Assembly: GCA_029262175.1 (NCBI GenBank)
Contig: JAJCZV010000130.1
Coordinates: 1-38,058, forward strand
Reading direction: 5' to 3'
DNA length: 38,058 nt
Origin: Gemmatimonadota bacterium
GTDB taxonomy: Bacteria; Gemmatimonadota; Gemmatimonadetes; Palauibacterales; Palauibacteraceae
Program-made: the position numbers and the translations under genes
Notes under the pieces: model-generated
What the model was told of the DNA's origin: nothing
Databases searched by the model: none
Seen by the model: the letters and a program-made list of their open reading frames with translations, nothing else
Part shown: piece after piece, positions 1 through 7,053 of the stretch
How positions within the stretch are numbered: the first letter of the stretch is position 1
Layout: each line of letters begins with the position of its first letter

Positions 1-512
1 GCCGGCCCCTTGAGCGCGAGCCCATGGAACGAACCCATCCGGATCGGCCATGGGCGGTCGGGCGCCGAACGCATCGGATTGATGCCTTCGGCGAGTTCAT
101 CGAGGGAAAACGATGCGGACGATGGTCCTTCCACCCACGCGACGACCTCGACGCGTTCCCCAAAGCGCACGACGGGTAGCGCGTAATCCGCGAGGCCCGG
201 GCCCAGCAAGACCTTGATCCCTTTTTGCTCGGAAAGCCCGAGCAGTGCGGCGAGCCGCACGGCGACGTCCTCGGTCGGATTGAAGTCCGACAGGACGTCG
301 GCGGAGTCCGGGGATGGGGTCCCCGTGGGCGCCTCCGAGCTGGGGATGAAGTGTATCGTGCCGGCTTCTATCGGGATTTCGATCTCACACATCGGACAGC
401 CCAACCACCCGGTCGTCACTCGCCTGTCGTGCGCCTCGTCCACAAAGGCCACCAGCCCGAATCCGGACTGACACGTCGGGCAGTCGAGCGCTTCAGTGAG
501 TTCGAGAAACAT
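1..512 (-). CDS. Zinc-ribbon (Trm112/YbaR-like) hypothetical protein, C-terminus cut by window edge
   Basis: I translated this from the minus strand. It opens with ATG at 512 and stays open to base 1, so at least 170 residues are present and the C-terminus is missing. Two CPxC knuckles (C11/C14 and C39/C42), the second followed by EIEIPIEAG, resemble the Cys4 zinc ribbon of Trm112/YbaR-type proteins, where the second pair is also followed by a short hydrophobic strand. The rest (about residues 60-170) contains a GPGLADYA-type segment and a conserved-looking end, but I cannot assign it to a family. It lies 27 bp downstream of folE on the same strand, so the two are probably cotranscribed. Function unknown; a small metal-binding or methyltransferase-associated protein is one possibility. 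Confidence 0.7.
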   Translation of the reverse strand, partial: MFLELTEALDCPTCQSGFGLVAFVDEAHDRRVTTGWLGCPMCEIEIPIEAGTIHFIPSSEAPTGTPSPDSADVLSDFNPTEDVAVRLAALLGLSEQKGIKVLLGPGLADYALPVVRFGERVEVVAWVEGPSSASFSLDELAEGINPMRSAPDRPWPIRMGSFHGLALKGP

Positions 513-539
513 GAGGCGGCCGACCTGGGTTGGAGACCA

Positions 540-1169
540 TTAGAACGTGGTCGGGGCATGTGCGAGACGAAGGAACTCCACTCGCGTACGGTGGTCGCTT
601 CGAAACAATCCGCGAACGGCACTGGTGATCGTCTTGGAGTTCTGCTTCTCGACACCGCGCATCATCATGCACAGGTGAACGGCCTCGATCACGACGCCAA
701 CCCCCTGAGGATGAAGGACGTCTTCGATGGCTTGCGCGATCTGTTCGGTCAACCGCTCCTGCACCTGCAAGCGTCGCGCGAACACATCGACGATGCGGGG
801 CAGCTTGCTGAGACCGACGATGGTCCCGTTGGGTATGTATGCGATATGCGCTTTGCCAAAGAACGGGAGCATGTGGTGTTCGCACATCGAGTAGAGTTCG
901 ATGTCGCGAACGATCACCATCGAATCGTGCTTCTCATCGAAAAGCGCGCTTCCAATGACTTCTTCGACGGTCTGCGAATAGCCGCGAGTCAGAAACTGCA
1001 TCGCGCTCGCGACCCGAGTGGGGGTCCTCAGCAGGCCCTCTCGATCCGGATCCTCACCGAGCAGCTCGAGCTGCGTCCGAACGAGATCCGCGTACGGGTG
1101 GTCGTCGGGACTATCGGCCGGCGTCAGGCGTTCGTCGGGGTGTGACACGCATACCTCGATTCCAGACAT
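540..1169 (-). CDS. folE: GTP cyclohydrolase I
   Basis: Converts GTP to 7,8-dihydroneopterin triphosphate, the first step of tetrahydrofolate (and pterin/queuosine-type) synthesis, in the cytosol. The zinc ligands are visible: the CEHH motif (C96, H99) and C167 in the [11 protein letters not shown] segment, counted from ATG 1169. The product is about 209 residues, typical for bacterial FolE with a short N-terminal extension. The frame extends to a GTG at 1202, but an AGGAGG lies only 1 bp before that codon, too close to serve it. The ATG at 1169 gives MSGIE and a normal length, though it lacks a good ribosome-binding site, so the start is uncertain. The next gene is the zinc-ribbon protein. 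A second folate gene, folK, lies about 21 kb away in this window. Confidence 0.96.
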   Translation of the reverse strand: MSGIEVCVSHPDERLTPADSPDDHPYADLVRTQLELLGEDPDREGLLRTPTRVASAMQFLTRGYSQTVEEVIGSALFDEKHDSMVIVRDIELYSMCEHHMLPFFGKAHIAYIPNGTIVGLSKLPRIVDVFARRLQVQERLTEQIAQAIEDVLHPQGVGVVIEAVHLCMMMRGVEKQNSKTITSAVRGLFRSDHRTRVEFLRLAHAPTTF

Positions 1170-1405
1170 CCTGAAATGCAAAAGGGGCGACCCGTAGGCC
1201 ACCCCTCCTGTAGAAGCAGATGCAAGGGGATTTTTTGAAGCCCTCCGGTAACGGTTCGTCTCCTACCATCGGTTTTCGCCTTCCCTCGCGGGGCGTGACG
1301 TCCCCCTCCGGATCGAAGAGTCTACGGGCACTTGTTGGCTCAAAAAATACGCCTCACATCCGTTGCACAGAACGTTAGCGCAGGGGCCGTGCCGCTGCAA
1401 TCGAA

Positions 1406-3688
1406 TCAGAAGCTGATCTGGTACGTAAGGCGCACCTCTCGACCCGGGAGAGGCGCGAAGTTCTTGAGAAAAGAGGTGTGACTCCGCGCCTCTTGATCGG
1501 CCAGATTGGTCCCGGAGACCACGATGTCGTGCAAAGCGCGACCGCTGAACAAGCGATACCCGGCACTGGCGTCGATCATGGTGTATCCCCCCGTCGTGGT
1601 CTCGAACGCGCCGATCCGGCCCTGCGAAGTGGTGCGGTTTATCCCAGCATGCCCGTGCCAGGTCTCGGATTCGTATCCGAGGCCCAAGCCCAAGCGCAGC
1701 GGCGGAATGCGGGGCAACGGTTCGTCCGTTCCGGTGAGTTCGGCGCGGACATAGTCGGCGGATGCGTCGAGCACGAAGTGACCGCTCGCGTAGTGGAACA
1801 ACTCGAAGTCGGCTTGGGCCTCGAACCCCGTGAACACGGCATCCGCCTGTGCCCACTGCGCCACGCGCAGCCCGTCCTGCATGTCGCCTGTGAAGGCCTG
1901 ATAGGTGAAGTGGTCAAAGGCGTTCACGAAGAAGCTGACTTCGGCATGCACGCGCCCAGCGGAGATGCGCAGACCAGCGTCGAGGCTGTACCCCACTTCT
2001 TTCTCGAGATCGACGTCTCCGAGTTCGAACTGGTTTGTCGCGAGGTGAGGTCCGTCGGAGAACAATTCCTCGGGCGCGGGCAGCTTGACCGAGCGGGCGG
2101 CGTTGAGGACAAACGATACGTTCTCGGCCGCTTCGATCGCCGCACCGAACGAAGCCGACAACCCGCTGTCATCCCGAGATACCGCCGCCGTCTCGTTGGT
2201 GGTCCGTTGGGTCTCCAGTCGGACCCCAGCTTGGAGTCCCACACCCACCAACTCGAACTGCTCGAACGCGAAGATCGACCATCGATTCGACGACGTCTTG
2301 GGAACGAACGCCTCCGCGCCGATCGCCTCGAAGTCTCGGTTTTGTACCTGTGCTCCCAACGCGCCATTGGAGGTCTCGCCCAGCGAGTGTTGCAACTCGA
2401 CGCGGCCTTCCCACTCGTCGTTGAAAAACTCGGTCTCGATCTCGCGATCGCCCGTGGCATCGTCGGAGACCACTTCGAAGTGCTGGTAGTCGGCGACCCC
2501 GAGCCGCGCGGTGATCCCCTTGAGGAAGCTGCTGCCAAACCGAAACGATGATTCGAAATCGACACGCCGCTGCTTGAGGTCGATCCCTACATCTCCTTCT
2601 TCGGCAGAGGCGCCGGGCGAGGCTTGAGGCGGGGCGTTGGGGACGCCGTACTCCGTGTCGTATCCCGAGTACGCGAGTCCGAGGAATCCGCTGTCTCCCA
2701 CATAGGACAGACCACCTGCGAATCGGGCCGTTTCGACCGCGCTGTTGGCGAGGACTCCCTCTACGAGACCCGGGGCGGCGGCGTCCGCGCCGGACAGCGA
2801 AAAACCCGGGATCGAATAGTCGCCGGTCCGACGCCATAGGGCGCTCGCATGGTACGCCACGTGGCCCAGGGACCCGTCCAAGCGACCCGCCGTATTGCGT
2901 TCGTCGGCCACGGTCCCACCCCTGAGGGTCACCATTCCGGTCACGGGGTGCGCGGGCAGCTCCTTTGGAACTCTCCCGTCTTCGACATTGACGATGCCGC
3001 CGATCGCGGAGCTACCGTACAGGAGCGTGGCCGGCCCCCTGATAATCTCGATACGATCGGCCATCATCGCTTCCACGCCGGGCGCGTGATCGGTGCTGGT
3101 GTTGGAGGCGTCCCCGGTCCCCACACCCGACTCGAGAATTCGGACGCGGTCGCCCCCCAAGCCGCGGATCAGAGGACGTGAACTGCCCGGTCCGTGGTAG
3201 GTCGAACTCACCCCGGGTTCACCGTCGAGCGTCTCTCCGAGGCTGGCCTGTGCGGAGGCACGCAGATCGATCCCCTGGATCACGCTGCTGGGGCTGTAGA
3301 GCTCCGACTGCGTGCCCTCGGCCCCCACCGACACGACGATCTCGTTCCCGTGGAAGAAAAGCGACACCGTGATGTCGACCCTCGCGACCTGTCCGGTGAT
3401 GACGGTGGCGCGCGCGACACCCCGACCTGCGCGAGTGCTTTCCGCCTCGATGAGGTAGTCGCCGGACGGAACGTTCTCGAACTGGGCCTCTCCCCCGGCC
3501 TCGACGTGCGCCACTCGCCCGAGACCCAGGACTCGAACGTCCGCCTCGAGTACCGCGGCGCCCGCGATGTCCAGAACGCGAACGCGAAGTTCACCGGTCT
3601 GCTGTCCGAGTAGCGCCGTTGCGCTAGCGGCTACCGTTAGCAACGCGATGGCAAACGCGCGAAACTGCCTTTTTTGATCCTGATCCAT
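1406..3688 (-). CDS. TonB-dependent outer-membrane receptor, ZnuD-like
   Basis: Outer-membrane TonB-dependent receptor of 760 residues. Order: signal peptide (about 1-28, ending ALLGQQ), a carboxypeptidase-regulatory-like beta domain (about 30-115), a plug domain (about 125-250) with RIEIIRGPATLLYGSSAIGG, then a 22-strand barrel ending in the aromatic F of QISF. The plug sequence around TDHAPGVEAMMADRIE and the end around NLADQEARSHTSFLKN resemble ZnuD-type zinc receptors and related receptors. Substrate is inferred as a metal, with zinc the first guess. ATG 3688 has an AGGGTGG just upstream. It follows the DUF2946-like gene by 93 bp on the same strand, so the two probably form an operon. A ZIP transporter lies 2.6 kb further along. 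Siderophore or cobalamin transport is not excluded. Confidence 0.93.
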   Translation of the reverse strand: MDQDQKRQFRAFAIALLTVAASATALLGQQTGELRVRVLDIAGAAVLEADVRVLGLGRVAHVEAGGEAQFENVPSGDYLIEAESTRAGRGVARATVITGQVARVDITVSLFFHGNEIVVSVGAEGTQSELYSPSSVIQGIDLRASAQASLGETLDGEPGVSSTYHGPGSSRPLIRGLGGDRVRILESGVGTGDASNTSTDHAPGVEAMMADRIEIIRGPATLLYGSSAIGGIVNVEDGRVPKELPAHPVTGMVTLRGGTVADERNTAGRLDGSLGHVAYHASALWRRTGDYSIPGFSLSGADAAAPGLVEGVLANSAVETARFAGGLSYVGDSGFLGLAYSGYDTEYGVPNAPPQASPGASAEEGDVGIDLKQRRVDFESSFRFGSSFLKGITARLGVADYQHFEVVSDDATGDREIETEFFNDEWEGRVELQHSLGETSNGALGAQVQNRDFEAIGAEAFVPKTSSNRWSIFAFEQFELVGVGLQAGVRLETQRTTNETAAVSRDDSGLSASFGAAIEAAENVSFVLNAARSVKLPAPEELFSDGPHLATNQFELGDVDLEKEVGYSLDAGLRISAGRVHAEVSFFVNAFDHFTYQAFTGDMQDGLRVAQWAQADAVFTGFEAQADFELFHYASGHFVLDASADYVRAELTGTDEPLPRIPPLRLGLGLGYESETWHGHAGINRTTSQGRIGAFETTTGGYTMIDASAGYRLFSGRALHDIVVSGTNLADQEARSHTSFLKNFAPLPGREVRLTYQISF

Positions 3689-3781
3689 GTTTCCACCCTA
3701 TCCGACGTGCGAGCCTGGAGCGTGCAACGCTCGATTCCAAATGTGGCATCGATGAGTTGAGCGCTGATTCAAAGCTGCGAA

Positions 3782-4087
3782 CTAGGCGAAAGGGGGTGCG
3801 CGGGTGCGGTAGGAAAGCGTCGGCGCGCGTCGGGAGAGGATCCGAGGTGCCAGGACTGGGGGCGCGGTTAGCGTCGCGGTCGTGAGCGGCGGGGGAGAAT
3901 GGGACGAAGAGATCGACGCCTGGTGTGTCGACACGCAGATCGCGCACGACACAGGCAGCTCCGCCGCTCCGGAGTGACTGTGGGCGCCCGAAACCCCGAT
4001 GCCGGCGAAAAGGGTCAAGACGAGGACCGCACCGGTCAGTGCGAAGGGGCGGTGCTTCCACGCCTTTGCCTCGATTCGGTGAGCCAT
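3782..4087 (-). CDS. DUF2946-like small secreted protein next to metal receptor
   Basis: A 101-residue protein with a hydrophobic N-terminal segment (about residues 15-35, signal peptide or anchor), then a His-rich stretch (AHSHSG), a CAIC pair in VSCAICVSTH, and a Pro/Ala-rich end finishing in RAPPFA. This layout (membrane segment, HxH, CxxC, Pro-rich C-terminus ending RxPP) is what I know of DUF2946-type proteins, which are often found beside TonB-dependent metal receptors; the role is not known to me. The ATG at 4087 is preceded by AAAGGA at good spacing. It is the first gene of the probable two-gene metal operon and shares a 125-bp divergent intergenic region with the gene at 4213. Confidence 0.65.
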   Translation of the reverse strand: MAHRIEAKAWKHRPFALTGAVLVLTLFAGIGVSGAHSHSGAAELPVSCAICVSTHQASISSSHSPPPLTTATLTAPPVLAPRILSRRAPTLSYRTRAPPFA

Positions 4088-4165
4088 GAGTCCGTCCTTT
4101 CGACCTCTTCCCGCGCTTCCTCAGCGAACGGAGCGCACGCCCCGAAGATAGAACGCCGGGGCGCA

Positions 4166-4189
4166 CGATTCCAAACACGCGTATAATCG
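4166..4189. promoter_or_regulatory. Divergent promoter region with inverted repeat over a TATAAT box
   Basis: Between the metal-receptor operon (minus) and the amidase operon (plus). A perfect -10-like TATAAT sits at 4182-4187 on the plus strand, 25 bp before the ATG at 4213, with no convincing -35. A short inverted repeat, CGATT (4166-4170) and AATCG (4185-4189), overlaps it and could be an operator. It does not look like a standard Zur box. Confidence 0.35.
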
Positions 4190-4212
4190 ACCAGCCTAGA
4201 AATGGAGCTGCT

Positions 4213-4497
4213 ATGCCCGAACCACACGCGGCGTCGTCTGGCGGGGCGCAGGCCGTCGACCTGACCGACGAAGAGCTCGACGCCTACATCTCGACGCGAC
4301 TCACTTTACTCGGCGTCGATCTCACGGTGCTCCCCGAGGACGAAGAGGATGCACCTGCGGATCAACGACGCATCATGGCCTCCGCCAGACGATTCCTTCG
4401 CTCGACGCCGGCGGCCATCGCCGACTACGCGCTCGACCCTCTCGGACCGCCCCCGACCATCTATCCGGCCGAAGTCCACGCGTGGAACCATGAGTGA
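4213..4497 (+). CDS. Small acidic protein coupled to Tat amidase, function unknown
   Basis: 94 residues, no signal peptide or membrane segment. It has an acidic centre (LPEDEEDAPADQRR) and a C-terminal part rich in Pro, Tyr and Ala (ADYALDPLGPPPTIYPAE). A GGAG at 4204-4207 lies 5 bp before ATG 4213, and codon use matches the neighbours, so I take it as real. Its TGA (4495-4497) overlaps the ribosome-binding site of the amidase gene, a strong sign of translational coupling. I do not recognise the family. A partner or chaperone for the exported amidase is an inference from arrangement only. Confidence 0.7.
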   Translation: MPEPHAASSGGAQAVDLTDEELDAYISTRLTLLGVDLTVLPEDEEDAPADQRRIMASARRFLRSTPAAIADYALDPLGPPPTIYPAEVHAWNHE

Positions 4498-4508
4498 GGT
4501 CAAGAGTC

Positions 4509-6254
4509 ATGGGTGAGGTCAACCGCCGGCAGTTTCTCGAGCGGATGACGGCATTGAGCGCCACGGCCGCCATGGCACCACAGACTCTGGCGAACCTGCC
4601 CTCCCGCTCTGGCTCCAGGGTCGGCGCGCGGCGGACCGCACTTCGTCCGTTCTCTCTACCCGACGTCCACATTCCGCAGGCCGCGGACCCCGCGGATCTG
4701 ACGGTCGTTGAAGCGGCGACAGCACTCCGTCGCGGCGAGCTCTCGGCCGTCGAGTTGGTGGAGGCCTGCCTCGAGCGCATCGAGCGTTGGGATGGGCAGT
4801 ACCAGGCGTTCAATCTCGTCCGAGAAGAAGCGGCGTTGGAACACGCGCGCGCCGCGGACGCCTCCTCGTCCCGAGGTCCGCTCGCCGGCATTCCGCTGGC
4901 CATCAAGGACAACTACTTCACGGCTGGCGTCCCGACCACGGCGAATTCCTTTATTTTCGAAGGGTTCACGCCCGACTTTGATGCGACCGCCTGGGCCAGG
5001 CTGCGCGATGCCGGCGCAATCCTGCTCGGGAAGACACAGATGGGACCCCTCGCGACCACCGCCGCGACCACACCGACGGGGGAACGAACGACCGTCAACG
5101 CGTGGGCCCCGCATTCAGACGACGTCAGCCCGGGCGGATCCTCCAGCGGCTCGGCGACGGCGGTCGCCTCTCGAATGGCGGCGTCTTCGACCGGCACGCA
5201 GACGGGTGGCTCCATCACCAATCCGTCCAATGCCCAGGGCCTGACCGGGATCAAGCCGACGATGGGACGGGTCTCGCTTCACGGGATTCTTCCGCTCACC
5301 TACACGCGGGACCATCCCGGCCCGCTGGCCCGCGATGCGGTCGACGCGGCAGCCATGCTGACGGCTATGGCCGGACCCGATCCCGCAGACCCCCGCTCGC
5401 TCGGACTTCCTGCGGTACCCGACTACCTGGCGGCAGTACGACCTGTCGACCGTGCCGGCGCTCCCGCGTTGCGCCGACCGCTCCGCTTGGGCGTCCTACC
5501 GGGCTTCCTCGACGATCCGGAACCGCCGCCGGAGACCCCCCCGGAAGACGAAACGCCCGACGCGGATCGGGTCGGCAGCGCGTTGCCACCGCCCGATCGA
5601 AGCCAAACTCGGTATCGCAGAGATCTGGCGACCGTCCGGGCCCGTCGCGTCCTGCTTCGGACGCTGGAAGAGCTCGGGGCCGACGTCATCGAAGTCGAGT
5701 TTCCGGCGGATTGGTCCACCTTGACCAGCTTCAACTTCAATAACGTGCGGCTACCCGAACGCTCCGAGATTTTCCTCGAACACCTTCGAGATGACGTGCG
5801 AAAATTCGGCGTGTCCCTGTCTCCTTGGATCAACGGTCTTCTCTTGTCGGGCGCCGAATACGTCCGAGGGCAGCGCGCGCGGTTGATTCTCTTGCGCTCG
5901 ATCCTCGAAGACGTGTTTAGCCGGGTCGATGTCGTGACGCAGACGGCACCCTTCCCCTTCGACATGGTCGGCCTTCCGCTTGTCGCGTTTCCCATCGGCT
6001 TCGAGGCCGAGTCGGCCGGCTCGCCACTTCCCATCGGCGGGACATTCGGCGCGGAACCCTACGCGGAAGATCGACTTCTCGAGCTCGCCGCCGCGTACCA
6101 ACGCGTGACCGATTGGCACCGTCGCCAGCCGGCGGATCCCGATGCTCTGCGAGACGTAGGTGAAACGGGCGATAACCGAAGCGGCTCGAGAGGCGATGTC
6201 AGAAGCCGCGGTAGGCGCCTCGATCTCTTCGATGTGATGGAACAGGGCCAGTAG
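4509..6254 (+). CDS. Tat-exported amidase (amidase signature family)
   Basis: Amidase-signature hydrolase, about 581 residues, with a twin-arginine signal peptide at the N-terminus (NRRQFLE at residues 5-11, then an alanine-rich hydrophobic stretch), so it is exported folded to the periplasm. The Ser-cisSer-Lys triad is readable: K133 in GIPLAIKDN, the cis-Ser in SPGGSSSGSA (about 211-213), and the nucleophile S235 in GTQTGGSITNPS. A long proline/acidic insertion (about residues 345-380, DPEPPPETPPEDE) interrupts the catalytic domain, and a polar tail follows the family core. The frame is also open to a GTG at 4494, but GAGG at 4496-4499 suits ATG 4509. Substrate unknown; the family includes amide, peptide-amide and aryl-acylamide hydrolases. 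Confidence 0.93.
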   Translation: MGEVNRRQFLERMTALSATAAMAPQTLANLPSRSGSRVGARRTALRPFSLPDVHIPQAADPADLTVVEAATALRRGELSAVELVEACLERIERWDGQYQAFNLVREEAALEHARAADASSSRGPLAGIPLAIKDNYFTAGVPTTANSFIFEGFTPDFDATAWARLRDAGAILLGKTQMGPLATTAATTPTGERTTVNAWAPHSDDVSPGGSSSGSATAVASRMAASSTGTQTGGSITNPSNAQGLTGIKPTMGRVSLHGILPLTYTRDHPGPLARDAVDAAAMLTAMAGPDPADPRSLGLPAVPDYLAAVRPVDRAGAPALRRPLRLGVLPGFLDDPEPPPETPPEDETPDADRVGSALPPPDRSQTRYRRDLATVRARRVLLRTLEELGADVIEVEFPADWSTLTSFNFNNVRLPERSEIFLEHLRDDVRKFGVSLSPWINGLLLSGAEYVRGQRARLILLRSILEDVFSRVDVVTQTAPFPFDMVGLPLVAFPIGFEAESAGSPLPIGGTFGAEPYAEDRLLELAAAYQRVTDWHRRQPADPDALRDVGETGDNRSGSRGDVRSRGRRLDLFDVMEQGQ

Positions 6255-6283
6255 AGGCTGGCGGGCTGATCGAGGCTCTGGGC

Positions 6284-7051
6284 TTAGAGCGTCTCGTGCG
6301 GGACGATCAGGAAGACCGCCACCATGACGGCGAGCCCCAGAACGAAGGCCAACGTGTTGCGGCCGGGCGCCGAGGCCTGACCTTCGGGGAGAAGATCCGC
6401 GGCTCCGACGTATAGAAAGGACCCTCCGGCGGCGGCCACGATCGGGCCGACCAGTTCGGTCCCGGCGTCGCGAAGGAGTGCGTAACTCGCCAGCACGGCG
6501 ATCGGGGTCACGAACGCCAAGGAGGCGCTGGTTCGCGCGGCCTTGTCACGATCGACGCCCCCATGGTAGAGCACGCCCATCGTGGCGATCCCCACGGGCA
6601 GTTTGTGCGCGACGACCAGAGCGACGATGACGCTCCCGGTCACGTAGCTGGCCGAGAACCCCGCACCGACGGCGACTCCCTCCAAAACAGAGTGCAGCCC
6701 GAGCCCGACGACGGCCGTCCACCCGTACCCGTTCTCCGAGTGCGCGTGGTGGTGACCGCAGTCTTCTTCCGTCCGCGCATGCGGGTGTGGCAGAAAGTGA
6801 TTCTCGGCGATGTAAAGACCGACGAAAGCAGCCAGCGCCCACGACATGGCCGTGGTCGGCCCGGACATGTCTCCGGCTCGCGTGAGGAGATGGAGAAGCG
6901 AGCCGGTCACGAGGAGCCCACTCGCAAACGTGATGAGTTCAGCCGTGTGTCGGCGGGCCCACTCCTCGTGTTTCCACATCAGCCACACCCCGGCGAGACC
7001 GGCCAGGCCGGCAATCGCCGCAAACATTGTGACCGACGGCCAACCGATCAC
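6284..7051 (-). CDS. ZIP-family divalent metal transporter (GufA-like)
   Basis: Inner-membrane ZIP transporter, about 255 residues from GTG 7051, with about eight hydrophobic helices. The metal-site motifs are clear: HSVLEGVAVG in TM4 (H120, E124) and HKLPVG in TM5 (H149 onward). A histidine-rich cytoplasmic loop (about residues 88-105, with HPH and GHHHAH) is the usual ZIP metal-binding loop. Zinc, possibly iron or manganese, is the likely substrate. The frame extends to 7120 inside the gamma-glutamyltransferase gene; GTG 7051 or ATG 7027 is more sensible because TM1 starts near MFAAIAGLAG. GTG 7051 begins 2 bp after the upstream stop codon, so the two genes are tightly coupled. It lies on the same strand as the metal receptor operon. 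Confidence 0.93.
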   Translation of the reverse strand: MIGWPSVTMFAAIAGLAGLAGVWLMWKHEEWARRHTAELITFASGLLVTGSLLHLLTRAGDMSGPTTAMSWALAAFVGLYIAENHFLPHPHARTEEDCGHHHAHSENGYGWTAVVGLGLHSVLEGVAVGAGFSASYVTGSVIVALVVAHKLPVGIATMGVLYHGGVDRDKAARTSASLAFVTPIAVLASYALLRDAGTELVGPIVAAAGGSFLYVGAADLLPEGQASAPGRNTLAFVLGLAVMVAVFLIVPHETL

Positions 7052-7053
7052 CT

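Noticed and set aside
225..1145. 306-residue open frame opposite folE
   Set aside because: Antisense shadow of folE; no domain or ribosome-binding site.
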